Shown: positions 10,567 to 21,702 of the stretch, piece after piece
Layout of the letters: the number at the start of each line of letters is the position of its first letter
Position numbering within the stretch: the stretch's first letter is position 1
Source: Chalciporus piperatus
Taxonomy: Eukaryota > Basidiomycota > Agaricomycetes > Boletales > Boletaceae
DNA length: 24,641 nt
Direction of reading: 5' to 3'
NCBI GenBank assembly: GCA_038093975.1
Contig: JBBPTG010000323.1
Location: 1-24,641 of the forward strand
The notes under the pieces: generated by a model
Databases searched by the model: none
What the model was told of the DNA's origin: nothing
The model's input: the letters and a program-made list of their open reading frames with translations, nothing else
Made by a program: the position numbers and the translations under genes

Positions 10567-11191
10567 GGGGTCGTGTGACATGAGGCAGGGTATATGCTGT
10601 ACTTACCGGGCCAACGGCGATCCTTGTAGAACCAATGTAGAAACCTTCTATTCACCCACGGTACAGTTCCAGTGTTCTATGGGTTAGGGACCAAGCCAGT
10701 GATAGGAGCCCTTTTAGAACGAGGGTTCTGCGGCATGCTCCGTTGACCGCTCAGCGCCCTGGCTCAATATAGCCATGGGCGTTGACCATATGCAAAAGGC
10801 TTACTGTTCTTCTCCAGTATGTGACCCTTCGGCCAAGCTTACTATCGCCTCTCGTCATGGTAAAGTATAAGACACAGAAATTGGCCAGAGTCAGGCTATG
10901 TCGGGCACTCGTTGCCAGTGACCAACAGAAAACAACAAAAAAACGCGTGGCGGGTTATGTTGAGCGGGAGTCCTAACTTCTCGGTCAGAGCGAGGTCAGA
11001 GCATGGTGGACTTGAGTCTTGAAGTAAGTAAACGAAGTCGAACGTAGGTCCAAACTCGAAACAACCCGTGGGACACTGCAGCTTGGAAAGCTTCGCCGCA
11101 ACACCTCAAATTTGAATCTGGATAAATGATCCCAATCTGCGTACTGCCAGAGCTATACAGCATGGCACAGCAAGAACATATCCTCCAGTGA

Positions 11192-11242
11192 GCCCGGGCC
11201 GATCACTGTTCGGAAACAAGTACTTATAGATCCGGCCCGGGG
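11192..11242. repeat. GC-rich inverted repeat
   Basis: Left arm GCCCGGGCCGATC (11192-11204) pairs with right arm GATCCGGCCCGGG (11229-11241) except for one extra base. The spacer is 24 nt and A/T-richer. It could be a remnant of a small element, a structured 3' region of gene B, or chance. No target-site duplication was identified. Confidence 0.6.
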
Positions 11243-11640
11243 CGGCGCACGCCTACTAAGCACATATTGTGAATTTGTGACTTACTTGTGACCAGACCTG
11301 GCACATGGAAATACACACACGTAGATGTCGTTGTCCGTCAGGGGTTATGATAGGTTTCTGAAGGTGCCCACAGCCTCACAGGTAAATGGATCGTCTACCT
11401 CGTGGGTTGCTTGATCGCGATTATGCTGTATCGATCCTGTTCAGCCCTTCTCCTTTGTACTGTATGATATCCGTAATCCCGACTCTGGACAATCAATTCG
11501 CATCTCGCACTTTGGACGAATGACTTTTGCCACTAGTACCGAGGTCCTGCGTGCTCGCAACACCGTGGACAAGCAAAGTTAAGAGCACGAAATTATCTCC
11601 CACGCACTTTCTTTCGACCAGATAACGGACGAAGAATAGG

Positions 11641-14600
11641 TCAACGTATCAACGCTCCCCTCGGCTTTCTCAACGACTCTGCGATGCCCAAGAAAGTCTC
11701 CGTGAGTTGAACCTATTTTGTGATCGCCAATGTAAGTCACTCCTGGAAATTTGTGACGAGCCCACGTACCGTATCGAGCGCTTCCGTGTAGGAAGATAAC
11801 ACCGTCTCACCAGCCGGTGCGAGCGGGTCCTTTGGTGCCCTATCCTGCGCATCTCGCGCGATCTCTGCCATCCTGCGAAGATACACTGAATAAGCATCTT
11901 GCCCGAACGAAACAGAATGGAAGGACAAGGCCTTTCTGTGAATGCGAAAGAACCATCAGCCTCGATCGACAACACATCAGTGCCGGCTGCCACATACCCA
12001 AGCTGAACAGCCGTGCGACAAAGGTCCTGCATCACATCGTCCTTGATTTTGCACTCCCCATCTGAAAGGAAGATGATAACTGGAGACCTATTGGGTATGA
12101 GGCCTAAATGGGAACATCCATGACGAAAGTATGTACCTCTCTGTGCTCCAGCTTTGCTCCATAATTTCCTGTGCCCGTTGAATAGCCAAAGTAAAGTTGG
12201 TACCCCTACCAGCACCAACGCGAAGCAGGCTATCCAATAGCTGGTCTGGCGAACTCGTAAAGTCGTTGACGATGGCGTCTGTAACATTTTGGTCGAATAA
12301 AATCACGCTGTATGCGTCTCGTCGAGCAGCATGAGAAGCAGTGATCGCTGTGGAACGAGCTGTCCAGAAGCTGTAGAGCGACGAAAGAATGGCCCCGAAT
12401 CTATTGTTCGCATGGGATTGAATTCGGGACGCTGCCGGTGTGTTGGGAAGCGGCTTTCTATCCCTGTGAGTCATGGAGCTAGAGCTGGAGACGATGATAA
12501 GTACACTGCGATGGAAGGTCAATCGGAAGGAACAAACTTGTCCGCAACGAAGATGCTGTGCATGAATCCGTGAAGTCAATATTGGACACGGGTGATGTTG
12601 GGTGGACTTACACATGGAAGGCTTGCTGCATCACCACAGGGTTCTTGCAGGAGAATTGGTGTCCGTCCTGTGATATGTAGCCCATACCCGCAGGTGCAGT
12701 GTTGTGGTTTAACGGAGCATGGAAAAGTGGTAGAACACAATAAGAAGGTAGCGCTGCATTTCCAGCCGCAGCAGTATGCTCTGGCCCTGTTATTTGGTGT
12801 TACTACCATGGTCCGGGAAACATCATCTCAACTTCCTTACCTCTGCAAAACGCGTCACTGTTCACTTGTGAGTCAGGAAAATATAGTCAATTAAAACACG
12901 ACACACCATTTGGCAAAGTTAGTTTGCTCTTCCTTAGAGTATGGGTCCTTGAAGCCTGTCCTCAACTCAAACATCGGCCCATATATGATGCAACAAACAT
13001 TGCCTTACCGCTTCTCTTCCAGAACAGGTTGTGTGTGAGGAAATCTTTTGGCCTATCGGGATCCGGCTGTAACCGCTTCGTGATGTGCTGTATCTCCGGA
13101 TTGCCCGCACATGCAGCTTCGTCGTGAGCTCGGCAGTAATCGATGTGGACGTGCCTGCCCATCGCTTGGCAGACGAGGCTGCACATCATAGGTGCACCCT
13201 CATCGTTGGTGGAGAAATTTCTCCCTTCGATCTCGAGCGAAACATCGTCGGGCCCATCCACCGTCCAACGAGTGCGCGACATGGACCCATGACGCGTCTC
13301 GTGTTCTTGCTGAGGATGTTCTAAACGATCGTCAGCAGAAAACATGGCCGAGATGTTGTTGTTGTTGTACCAAGAGGTAAAGTGCAGAAGTAACCACAGT
13401 TTTCACACCTGGGGAATTGTAAACGCGAAATGCACACGCAGGAAACCTCGATGACCTTACTTGGCTTCACAGAAATGAACAATCTTGCTATCAAGGCTAT
13501 GTTTATGAGGTCCCTCGTGTTCCGTAGCACCAGGAGCGATGGGCGTGATGCATTTCAATCGTTTAGCAACTGCGATGTCAATCATTACAAACGAACACGA
13601 CAATCCATGAAGTCGAACGAACCTTGGGAGTACTGCGTAGAACAAATCAATATTGCAGAAAGTCTTAGCGAAGACCATGCACACCTTGGTGTATTGGAAC
13701 GTCTCATTCCGTCCAGTGAATATTGCTTCGATGGAGTGTGGTGCAGTTTCGATCTCGCAAATACCACGTGCAGAGCAAATGGCAGTGCACAAGTGTTCTT
13801 GTCTGTTTACCGTCAGAATATGAAGGCCGATGGAAGTCACATGCTTACCCGCAGAGGTGGATCGAGAACGGGTCTAGACCGTGCATGTGATCTTGGTTAG
13901 CACACAAGCGCCTGCACAATTGGCACTGAATAGAGCAAAGTCGAGCATCACACTCATGGACATCATGAGCGATATCACTTCAACGTCGGTGAGCTCGGGC
14001 GTCTCAGTATGTCCAATCGAAAACCCACCTCGAAATTCGGCACGTCCCCAGACAAGAATACACAGAGCCGTCGGCGAGTTTGACGCCGGAGAGGTCGCAG
14101 GGCTTGAGATGACACTCTGGATGACCAGTCATCGATTGCGACTTGTAGTTTACTCACCTCGCCACAAGCATGAACTGGTGCAGCACACTGATGCTCGTCG
14201 TCGGGATGGTCTGTGACCTTCATGATATGGTTGAGCGGGCGAAGGAAAGTCCAACCACAAAACTTGCCTTTGCACACACATCAAGACACCCATGTTTCCC
14301 CGAGAGTTTACATGGTTTTCCACACAAGTGCTGGTTCTTCGCACATCTACAGACACACGAATGAGGCCCATTGTCAGTGTATAATCAAGTGCGGTGGAAC
14401 TTACATATGCTTTCCTGCATGACCCGCACTGAACCAAACACCGATAAGCACTCGTCAAAAAGCCGACCGATGAAATCACCCACGTCACAGTACACGGTAT
14501 CCACTCTCCCGAAATCCCCAAACAGAAATCACATGAGTATGAACACGAATGTTCAGTCCGACAATCATGAGGGCCAGAGTGAAGTCGACTCTGTACACAG

Positions 14601-17600
14601 AGCAGCTGACAACTCGAACATTGCAACTTACACAACTCAACGTTACTCTTCAGATCCACGACCATGTTCTCGAAATTTCGCTTCAGCTCGTCGATGTTTG
14701 CATGCCCGGTCTGGAAGCGCGAGAGATTCTGCGCGAGCCACTCTTTCACGTGGTCGATTCGCAGGTTGACGATGTTCTCGAGGTGGCTGGATAATCCTCT
14801 GATCCATTCTTCTTCTGCTGTACGTTGACGTGAATTTTGACCGTCCCAGGCGTTTTGCAAAGCTGCCAGTGCACTCTCGCGGGATACTGATTGTTCGTTG
14901 CCGCTACCGGTTAAGAACAACCGGTGGGGTGTATCAGGAAGATCGACGGGTAGGTCCGTATCCAAGTTCTTTGCCGACAGTCAGTTGCGCAATGGTGGAT
15001 AGTACATAGGGATCAGAGCAGCTCACCTTCAATGGCTCGGGCTCTGGATTGATTTCCGCACACCCAAAGGTAAGTGCATTGTCAAGAAGGGTGGACAACA
15101 ACTGTGCCCTATGAGACGCCATAGTTTCTACCCACATTAATCGTCAAACGATCCTCCACAATGAGTAGCTTGTCCACTTACGAGACATCGCGCCCCAGTC
15201 GTTTGCCTTTGCACGCCCACGTGTCAACAACGGAAGCGGAGCAAATGCGGGGACACACTAGCCTTAAGTTTTGCCATGAGTGTCTTCATGATATGCAAGA
15301 ACTCTCCAGCCGACTTATGTGTGACGACTTGCTGATCCAAAAGTCGCTTGATTGCAGGGAAAAGTTTGTAAAAATCCCTCGACTCAATGACAGGCCTGTC
15401 AACCCTTCAGCTGTCTGCCGCTCGCCAAGTAGCATCGAGATTACCATGGGACAATATTGAGCTTCCCAGCATGAAGTCGGGATATAAAGTTTGCCTCTTT
15501 CTCGTTCTGTACGATCCGTTGGAACTTGAGCGAAAACCTGACGGCATCTCGAGTCAGAACGTTACGCGAATACCCTAAGAACCGACCCAACTCTTTCCGA
15601 ATTTCATTCTTGTCCGACTCGACAACATCCTGCGACAAAACGACTCAGACAGCGACTGCCGCGCTACGTTAGCCCACCTACCTTGATGACGATGACCAAA
15701 GTGGATTGAAACAATGAAGGGTTTGCTTTCGGATCCAAGACCGCAGAACTAGATTGGAAGGACTGGAAAAGTCCGGTGATGTCACGGCTGAAGGCGAAGT
15801 TATTGCGGAACAAAACCTAAACAAAGGTCATCAGCGTCCATCCATTGCGCAGGATGAATGTGTGATGATACCAAGTTCGAGATGGCAGTGTTGAACAAGA
15901 CGAGTAACATATCTTCTTGCGCTGATCGTTCAATACTGTGTACACCTGTAGGGGAGAGTCGTGTGGTCAATGAACAGAGTACCAAATCAAAACGACTCAC
16001 CTTCAAAGTCCAAAGCCACAACCAGAGCGTCTTGAGTTGGCGTAACAGACATCCATACACCTTCTGTAGTCCGCATCGCTGAACCCGCAAACGAGGTATC
16101 CGCGAGATGGTTCAACGCAAAACTCTTGCCTACCGACTGTTCTCCCATCGATGACACGACCTTGACAGGCTACAACCATCCGAGTCGTCAGAAACCACAG
16201 GATCACAGGGGGAGGAATGTGACCCACCTTGGTAGCCATGTAAGACTGGAAAATAGATTCATACCACCCAAACGAAATACTATCCACGATCCTATTGACG
16301 TCGGCACCCAACAAAGACTTCTCCAAAGTCGTCGAATACACTCCATTTTGTAATGGAATGAACCTGTTGTCCTTTGCGACTGCGAGATGAATCGGAATCA
16401 AACAAAGGAAATCGACAATCCATTCTCCCGCCCGGTAAAGTGAGACATTCCAAGGAACATCGCTGCACAACTCGTTGCAGAAGACTGAGAAGGAGGCGGA
16501 AGTGACTTTGATCGATTTGAGAACGTCCCCCGTGGGTTTCTTGGTCGCACGTTCGAAAGCTTGGATAATCTCCGCAAAATGGGGTGCATACATCCCATAA
16601 TCCCGATCGGTGACGAACACCAACGTCTTCTGACTCCTAAGACTGGAGGAAGTGATCGTCTCTCGTTGCACAGCGGGTAGCACCGGGAACCGAGTCCATA
16701 CTTCGGAGAAACAGTCGATGAGACAGTTGTGAGCGGTCGCGTTCGTCATCCGGGAGGACGACCTGTGGGCGTCTTTTTCTCTGAATGTGAAATCGGTGAC
16801 TTTGCAGGTGATATCGAGGGCGTGGGATTGGCAAACGTGCTGGAGTAAATCGAGCTTGACGAGGTGAACGACAGTCCCGTTGGTCAGCGAAGTGACCACC
16901 AGGTTGTCTTCAACAGTCAAGCCCGGGATGCTCAACTGAATGCCGGCTGTTGACCCAAAACTACGCCAGTGATAGGCCGTCACCGCCAACTGCGTTCCCT
17001 GGGCCTGTGCGACAAGTAGACAAGACCCATCCGGAGTAGACCTCACGCTACATGGAATCCGTTTGAGATCGAGAGTAGCAGGTCTATGATACTCATTAGC
17101 TTCAGTGCAGCAAACGAGTCGGCGATACACACCTAAACTGGAGCGTCACGAGGGAAAAAACCCTAGCATGAGCCTGAGAATCCACCAGTAACACTTCCTC
17201 GCTACCGCTGACGAAGCATGCATGTTGAATCGACGTTCCGTTGTTGTACCATGGTCCCAGCGGGATCGAGCTACCCAAGGCCTGGAAACCTCGAGTTTCA
17301 TCAAACACGAAGATGTGGAGTTGGAGCTACAAAAATACGTCAGTGTCGTGGACCATCGACTCGAACCGACAACCTACTTTGTCTGCTGACACAACACTCA
17401 ACATTTTCTTTGACTCGTCGTAAGCCAATAGGAAATTACGTCCAATCTTGTCCCGATTCAACGCTTTGCCACGTCCGCGTCCGATAGCCCCATCCATCGC
17501 AGGTAGACTCTCGAGGAAAACAGTCAAGTTCCCTGTGCCGTCGGCGACGACCAACAACAATTTCTCTCCCTCTAAAAGCTGTGCATGTCTTACGAGGAAA

Positions 17601-20600
17601 AAATGCTTCAGTTCCAGGAATAACGAACGCGCAGTACGGATAACATACGTGATGGAGTGGTGAATGGGTAGCTTGAAGTCATGCGAAAACCTGAATTGAG
17701 GAGAGGGTACGAACATCGGATTTAGTTGTAGGTCGTGCTGATCCTGAGATGTAAGGTTCATCACATGAACCGTATAGATGGCCGTCGGATCTTCTTGAGT
17801 CTCCCTTGATCCAAGAATGTAAGCCCCCCGCGAGGTCGAAACTCTACTGCCTCTGCTATTATCATCCACATTATCGATACGCAATGTATGCCTACGAGTA
17901 AACAGAGTCAGCTCGCTGTCTCCGACAAACGAGAGCACAAACTCACATGCAAGCGTTCTGCGCAGACAAACTGTTCAATTGTCTGATGAAATTCACTGCG
18001 AGTTTCGTCTGCTCTTCCTTTCTCCTGCTCCCATGCTCCCACTCAACCCGCTGCGTACATTCGTCAATCTGGATTCTTTCGATAGCAGGTAAAAGTCTCT
18101 TCAACGTGTGCGCGATGGTCCTCTCAAGATACGCGAAGGCGCAGTGTTTCGCCTCTTCCATGAGTTTCTTCACGATAGGATATCGTTCGACGGTTTCGGC
18201 TCCGAATTGATCGGCGTCCAGCAAGAATGCACTGTCACTAATCCCATCCGCACTCCATGTTGCCTTGTGAACGAGTTCGTCAAATGTTTTGGCCTCCGCA
18301 TCAGGTAACAGATTCGACCACGTGAACGGGTTCAACGTAACGTTCCCTTTCATGGTCTCTTTCACCTTCCCTATTTGGCCCATCAGCGCAGCTTCAAGAA
18401 TAGGATGATGATCCCAGGCGTAGTCCGTGGTGAAAAGGAGTGGGCGGAGGTTCGTGAATAAGCATAGCCGGTCTTTGGCAGTCTGATATTCGCGATCGAA
18501 GATGCGGCCCTGTAATGCTTCCTTGACTCGACTCGTAAATAGTTCGATCGCTTTTGGATATATTGACAGGAACTTTGAGAGTGGTTCTGCGATGATCGTT
18601 AGCACCCCATCTGAAATGGTTTTCAAAAACATACCATAGTGTTCTGCTTGTTTCTCATTCGCTCCAACGATATACGCAAAGACATCTCGATCAAAGCAGC
18701 TGCATCATAACCAGTGAATTCGCCGCCAATCGGTCGCGGTTCACTTACGGATATCGCCTGATAACCTCATCTACAATTGCGTCGTGCAAAGACTTCCTGA
18801 GAGCGGGAGAACCATCCTTCAATCTAGCAGTCACAGCTTGCAACTCCGCCTGGACATGTGACTGAGAGGTACCCAGAATTGCAGTCGAATCGGTCCTCCA
18901 TCGACGACATTCTTGTGGAAAACGCTTGTCCAACCCCGAGCGCACGAGTATTCCTAGGGCCTCGTTGTTCAAGGTTTCGTTGATATAAATGCGATCTGAT
19001 GTCCTATTACACCAAGGGCATGAGTGGTCAGAGAAAACAAACAAGACAGAGAAACACTGACAAAAGTGATTCAAGGTGGAGGTGGGTAAAGTAGCGACTG
19101 TTGAACGTTTCGATCTTAAGCTTCCCCTCCAGACGCTTCGTGGTCATAAAGCCCTGAGCGGTCTCTCCAAACAGCAGGAGCGGTGTGACTTGATCAAGTT
19201 CCACAGGGTTTCCGTGGGGGTTTTCGGTGACAGCAATACACCCGGAGACAGCCTATGGTTGTGTCACTGAAGAAAGGGACATAGTATGGCACAAGACAGG
19301 GTTACCTTGAAGCCCTCACGGACTTTCACTGATTCCTCCAGTTCATTGGTCTGTGCTACTTCATATACAAACATCCTGTCCGATCCATCCTGGTCGAGTG
19401 CTTCCACATCCATAGCGCCTTCGTCACTGTCATTCCAGACAATTGTTTTTGCGTGTTCTGGGGAGATCAAGGCGACAACCTGGTCGCACATCTTTGTGAG
19501 ATATCTAGGGATCGGTGTTAGCCATGTAAGAACACAGAGGAAGCCGGGAGAACAACCTCATGAACGTTACGCGGTTACGAACCACCGCAGGCGCTGCGAT
19601 GTCGTCCCAGGTCGTTTGCTCTGGCCAATATAAAAGGAATATATGATTGGTATTATCTGTTTGTACAGGGCCCTTGAGGATGTACAAGCCTGAACGAAGA
19701 GTTGGCTCGGTAGAAGCATGCGCATCGACGGTAACTAGAAGCTGCGCTGCACTGTGAAAGAAACGCTATCAATTTGAGATGGGTGAGAAATACGATTTTG
19801 TATACACACTTGACATCATCTACGACGCCGAGTTGTAGGAAAAGTTGCACAATTTCTGCTTTGCTCCCATAAATGCCGGCGGGTTTGATGATAAAGTCGT
19901 CGAGAGCCTTGAAGTTGACCTTCGTCATCGATGCATATGCTCCTGGACAAACGTCGTTGATGAATGCCTTGAGCGAGTTTTGAGATATGATGATTTTGTC
20001 GACTGATAGCTGTGTCAAGAAAGGCGTGCAACGGTGTTATGCCAGGAAACTCACCGAGACCACTGCTGCCTTGCTCAGAAATCAAGTCAAGAATGCGATA
20101 CATCCCCTTGATGGAATGTGCCAAGTCTAGCTCATCTCGCTGAGAGGTTGAAGAACCCATCTACAGATCCGTTTAAATTGCTTCATACGCTAAACGATGG
20201 ACGCACCTCGTCGTCTGCAGATTCGAATGCGCTCGCATCGCTGACACTTACACCCGTCTCTCCAGACACTATTAGAGAAGCCGGAGTGGACCGAGCATAC
20301 TCTTCATCAATGTATGCGCTGTCCTGAGGTTTTTTAGCCAGTGTGTCTGAGTGGGTGTCGTCTAGCACCGGCAGAATTGACTGAGCGTGCTCAGTACCCG
20401 AAATATGAGGTTCGTTGAGGGCCATGTCTGAGTCGATGTCGACTGAGATAAATATCATTGGAGGATCCTGATTCATAGTAGACAGAGAGGGTTCTGCCTC
20501 AGATGATAAGCCGTCCAGTGGTTTGTTGACGGGGCTGTCTGGGTTTGTGCAGTGCGAATCTGATAGGCGGTCGACATCGAGCCCTGAGCCGGGTTGCTCG

Positions 20601-20762
20601 TTCACCGATGGAGGGTCTAAAGCCCCCCGAGCTCAACCGAAAGCGATGTTTTGGTGACAGGCAACACGCACCTTGAGATTTCTGTTGAGCTTGGTCAATG
20701 TCACCGACATCTTGGTTGCTTTCGTCGAACAATTTTGGAGGGATAAACTTGTGAGAGGCCAT
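11641..20762 (-). CDS. Giant protein B: tandem paralogue of protein A (GTPase, Cys/His array, VWA)
   Basis: Start ATG 20762-20760 (MASHKFIPPKLF); stop TGA 11643-11641. An alternative in-frame ATG at 20792 is less likely because it lies between the TATA-like box and the site matching A's start. Domain order and most intron positions match gene A: exon 1 20762-20672, exon 2 20616-20207, GTPase exon 16169-16001, microexons 12857-12841 and 12555-12538, and a last exon starting GTTCAACTC. The unrecognised N-terminal region spans about 17943-20160 and the beta-rich segment about 17000-17940. The protein ends ESLRKPRGAL as in A. Exon 2 is 410 nt against 230 nt in A, so the disordered N-terminus is 60 codons longer. 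A naive splice near 12862 would meet a TGA, but the acceptor 5 bp further along (GAACAG) restores the frame. No inactivating lesion was found where traced. Confidence 0.87.
11900..12620 (-). other. Giant protein B: von Willebrand factor A domain
   Basis: The MIDAS motif reads D-N-S-S-S-M, with the Asp in the 18-nt exon 12555-12538 and the serines in the exon starting at 12484. GRGTNFTLAI supplies the conserved Thr and FLSDGECKI the conserved Asp. The metal site is therefore intact, with Ser replacing the Gly found in copy A. Confidence 0.9.
12841..14640 (-). other. Giant protein B: Cys/His-rich array
   Basis: This is the same series of small Cys/His exons as in A: LCKLQCSSCQLLC, HDCRTEHSCSYSCDFC, DDEHQCAAPVHACGE, HECDARLCSIQCQLCRRLC, EHLCTAICSARGIC, CENCGYFC, CSLVCQAMGRHVHIDYC. 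One His-x-Cys-type site differs (A has HLCAAPNHECG, B has HQCAAPVHACG) but its Cys pair is kept. Confidence 0.75.
13081..13318. repeat. Near-identical tract shared with gene A, copy 2
   Basis: Partner of 2796-3033, at a constant offset of 10,285 bp, with 4 mismatches in 238 bp by eye. One mismatch is at the GAAGTTTC/GAAATTTC position and three cluster in AGCACGGGA/AGTGCGCGA. Confidence 0.9.
15600..16169 (-). other. Giant protein B: GTPase core, guanylate-binding/VLIG-like
   Basis: Exon 16169-16001 is the same length (169 nt) and phase as in A. It carries GEQSVGKS (G1, 16145-16122), TTEGVWM and ALDFEG. Later exons carry LVLFNTAISNLV and an IIIK|DVVESDK junction starting at 15629. Differences from A in the GTPase exon are almost all synonymous, which shows the domain is under constraint. 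Confidence 0.82.
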
Positions 20763-21702
20763 GGTGGTAACAGGGTGAAAGAACGATATCACAGAGATAT
20801 CGATTGCTTCTCCTTTAAATGACGGTCAGCAGACTCAGCACGAGGACATGCGGTAGTACTAGAACAAAGTTCGCGAGGTGATCCTTGTTGACCCCCTAGG
20901 GGAGGGTGTCCGGTCTCTTGGGAGACAAACCAGACGATCTCTTCTGGCGAGTTAGCAGTATTTTCGGGTCACGTAGCGACTAGGACGCCGCTCCGCTCGT
21001 CATAGCCAAAACATTGTGAGCAAGATAGAAAATGACTGGATCTCCATCAAGCTGTCCGCCGACTGCAACTTAAGGAAGACCCAGTCATGCTACGTACACT
21101 TCAACCCTCAGGCCGCCCTCTGCGTTCACTCAAGACACGGAACATAACCCAGGCACTACGTCGTGGAGAAAATTGGGGAGAAATCGACAAGAAGATGTGG
21201 TGGGCATACTCTAAGTGATGGTACTGTCCAACCCTTGTTCAACCGAGTCGTAGGAATGTACAACTTCCAAGTTACCTCGTGCTTTCGGTAAAGTGATAGG
21301 GCGTGTTTCTGCACTGATGCCAATGGTCGGTGATGGACCCATTTTGTTGTCGGTATCCATGTCTAACATCGTCCAGAACAGAAACTGCGATGCCCCAAAT
21401 TATGGAGGTACTACCCATCTGTGACTTTGTCCCGCAAACTTGAGGCAACTCTGGAAGATGGATGGGACGGATCATATAATGCGCTGAATCCGGTACCTCA
21501 GAGATAACTTGCCGTTTGTTTTGCTGCACTGCGAGATCGCAGTTCTTGGCCCTGAATTGGCGGGCTGCGTTCACGAGTTCGCTAGGGAACAGCTTCCGTT
21601 CCGTGTGGCTGTGCACATGATCAGCACTTGGCTTGGGACGATTTCGCTTTCGCACTATCGGACTACCGCACACTATACAACCACTCCGCGCCCGGTACGG
21701 AC
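20763..21702. other. Divergent intergenic region, giant gene B / F-box gene
   Basis: This 940-bp stretch separates two divergent starts and must hold both promoters. Beyond the TATA-like box of gene B I saw only short palindromes such as CCCCTAGGGG. A 133-codon ORF at 21272-21673 (- strand) has no recognisable domain and begins only 30 bp from the F-box start, so it is not called. Confidence 0.55.
20814..20819 (-). promoter_or_regulatory. TATA-like box upstream of giant gene B
   Basis: TTTAAA lies 52 bp upstream of the ATG, in the context CATTTAAAGGAGA, matching the box of gene A. The shared GATATCGTTCTTT element lies at 20778-20790. Confidence 0.55.

Larger units (their letters stand above)
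10514..11640. other. Intergenic region between giant genes A and B
   Basis: This 1,127-bp stretch holds the upstream region of gene A and the 3' end of gene B. Near A it carries a TATA-like box. Near the middle is a GC-rich inverted repeat (11192-11242). The rest shows no convincing gene; a 64-codon ORF at 10782-10976 has no recognisable motif. I saw no transposon coding remnant. Confidence 0.6.

Noticed and set aside
12838..12900. Apparent premature stop in the Cys array of gene B
   Set aside because: The TGA appears only if the first AG (ACAAG) is used. The next acceptor (GAACAG) gives a 17-nt exon matching gene A and keeps the frame.
21272..21673. 133-codon open frame on the - strand upstream of the F-box gene
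   Set aside because: No recognisable domain, no clear splice partners, and it would start 30 bp from the divergent F-box start. Left as uncalled intergenic DNA.
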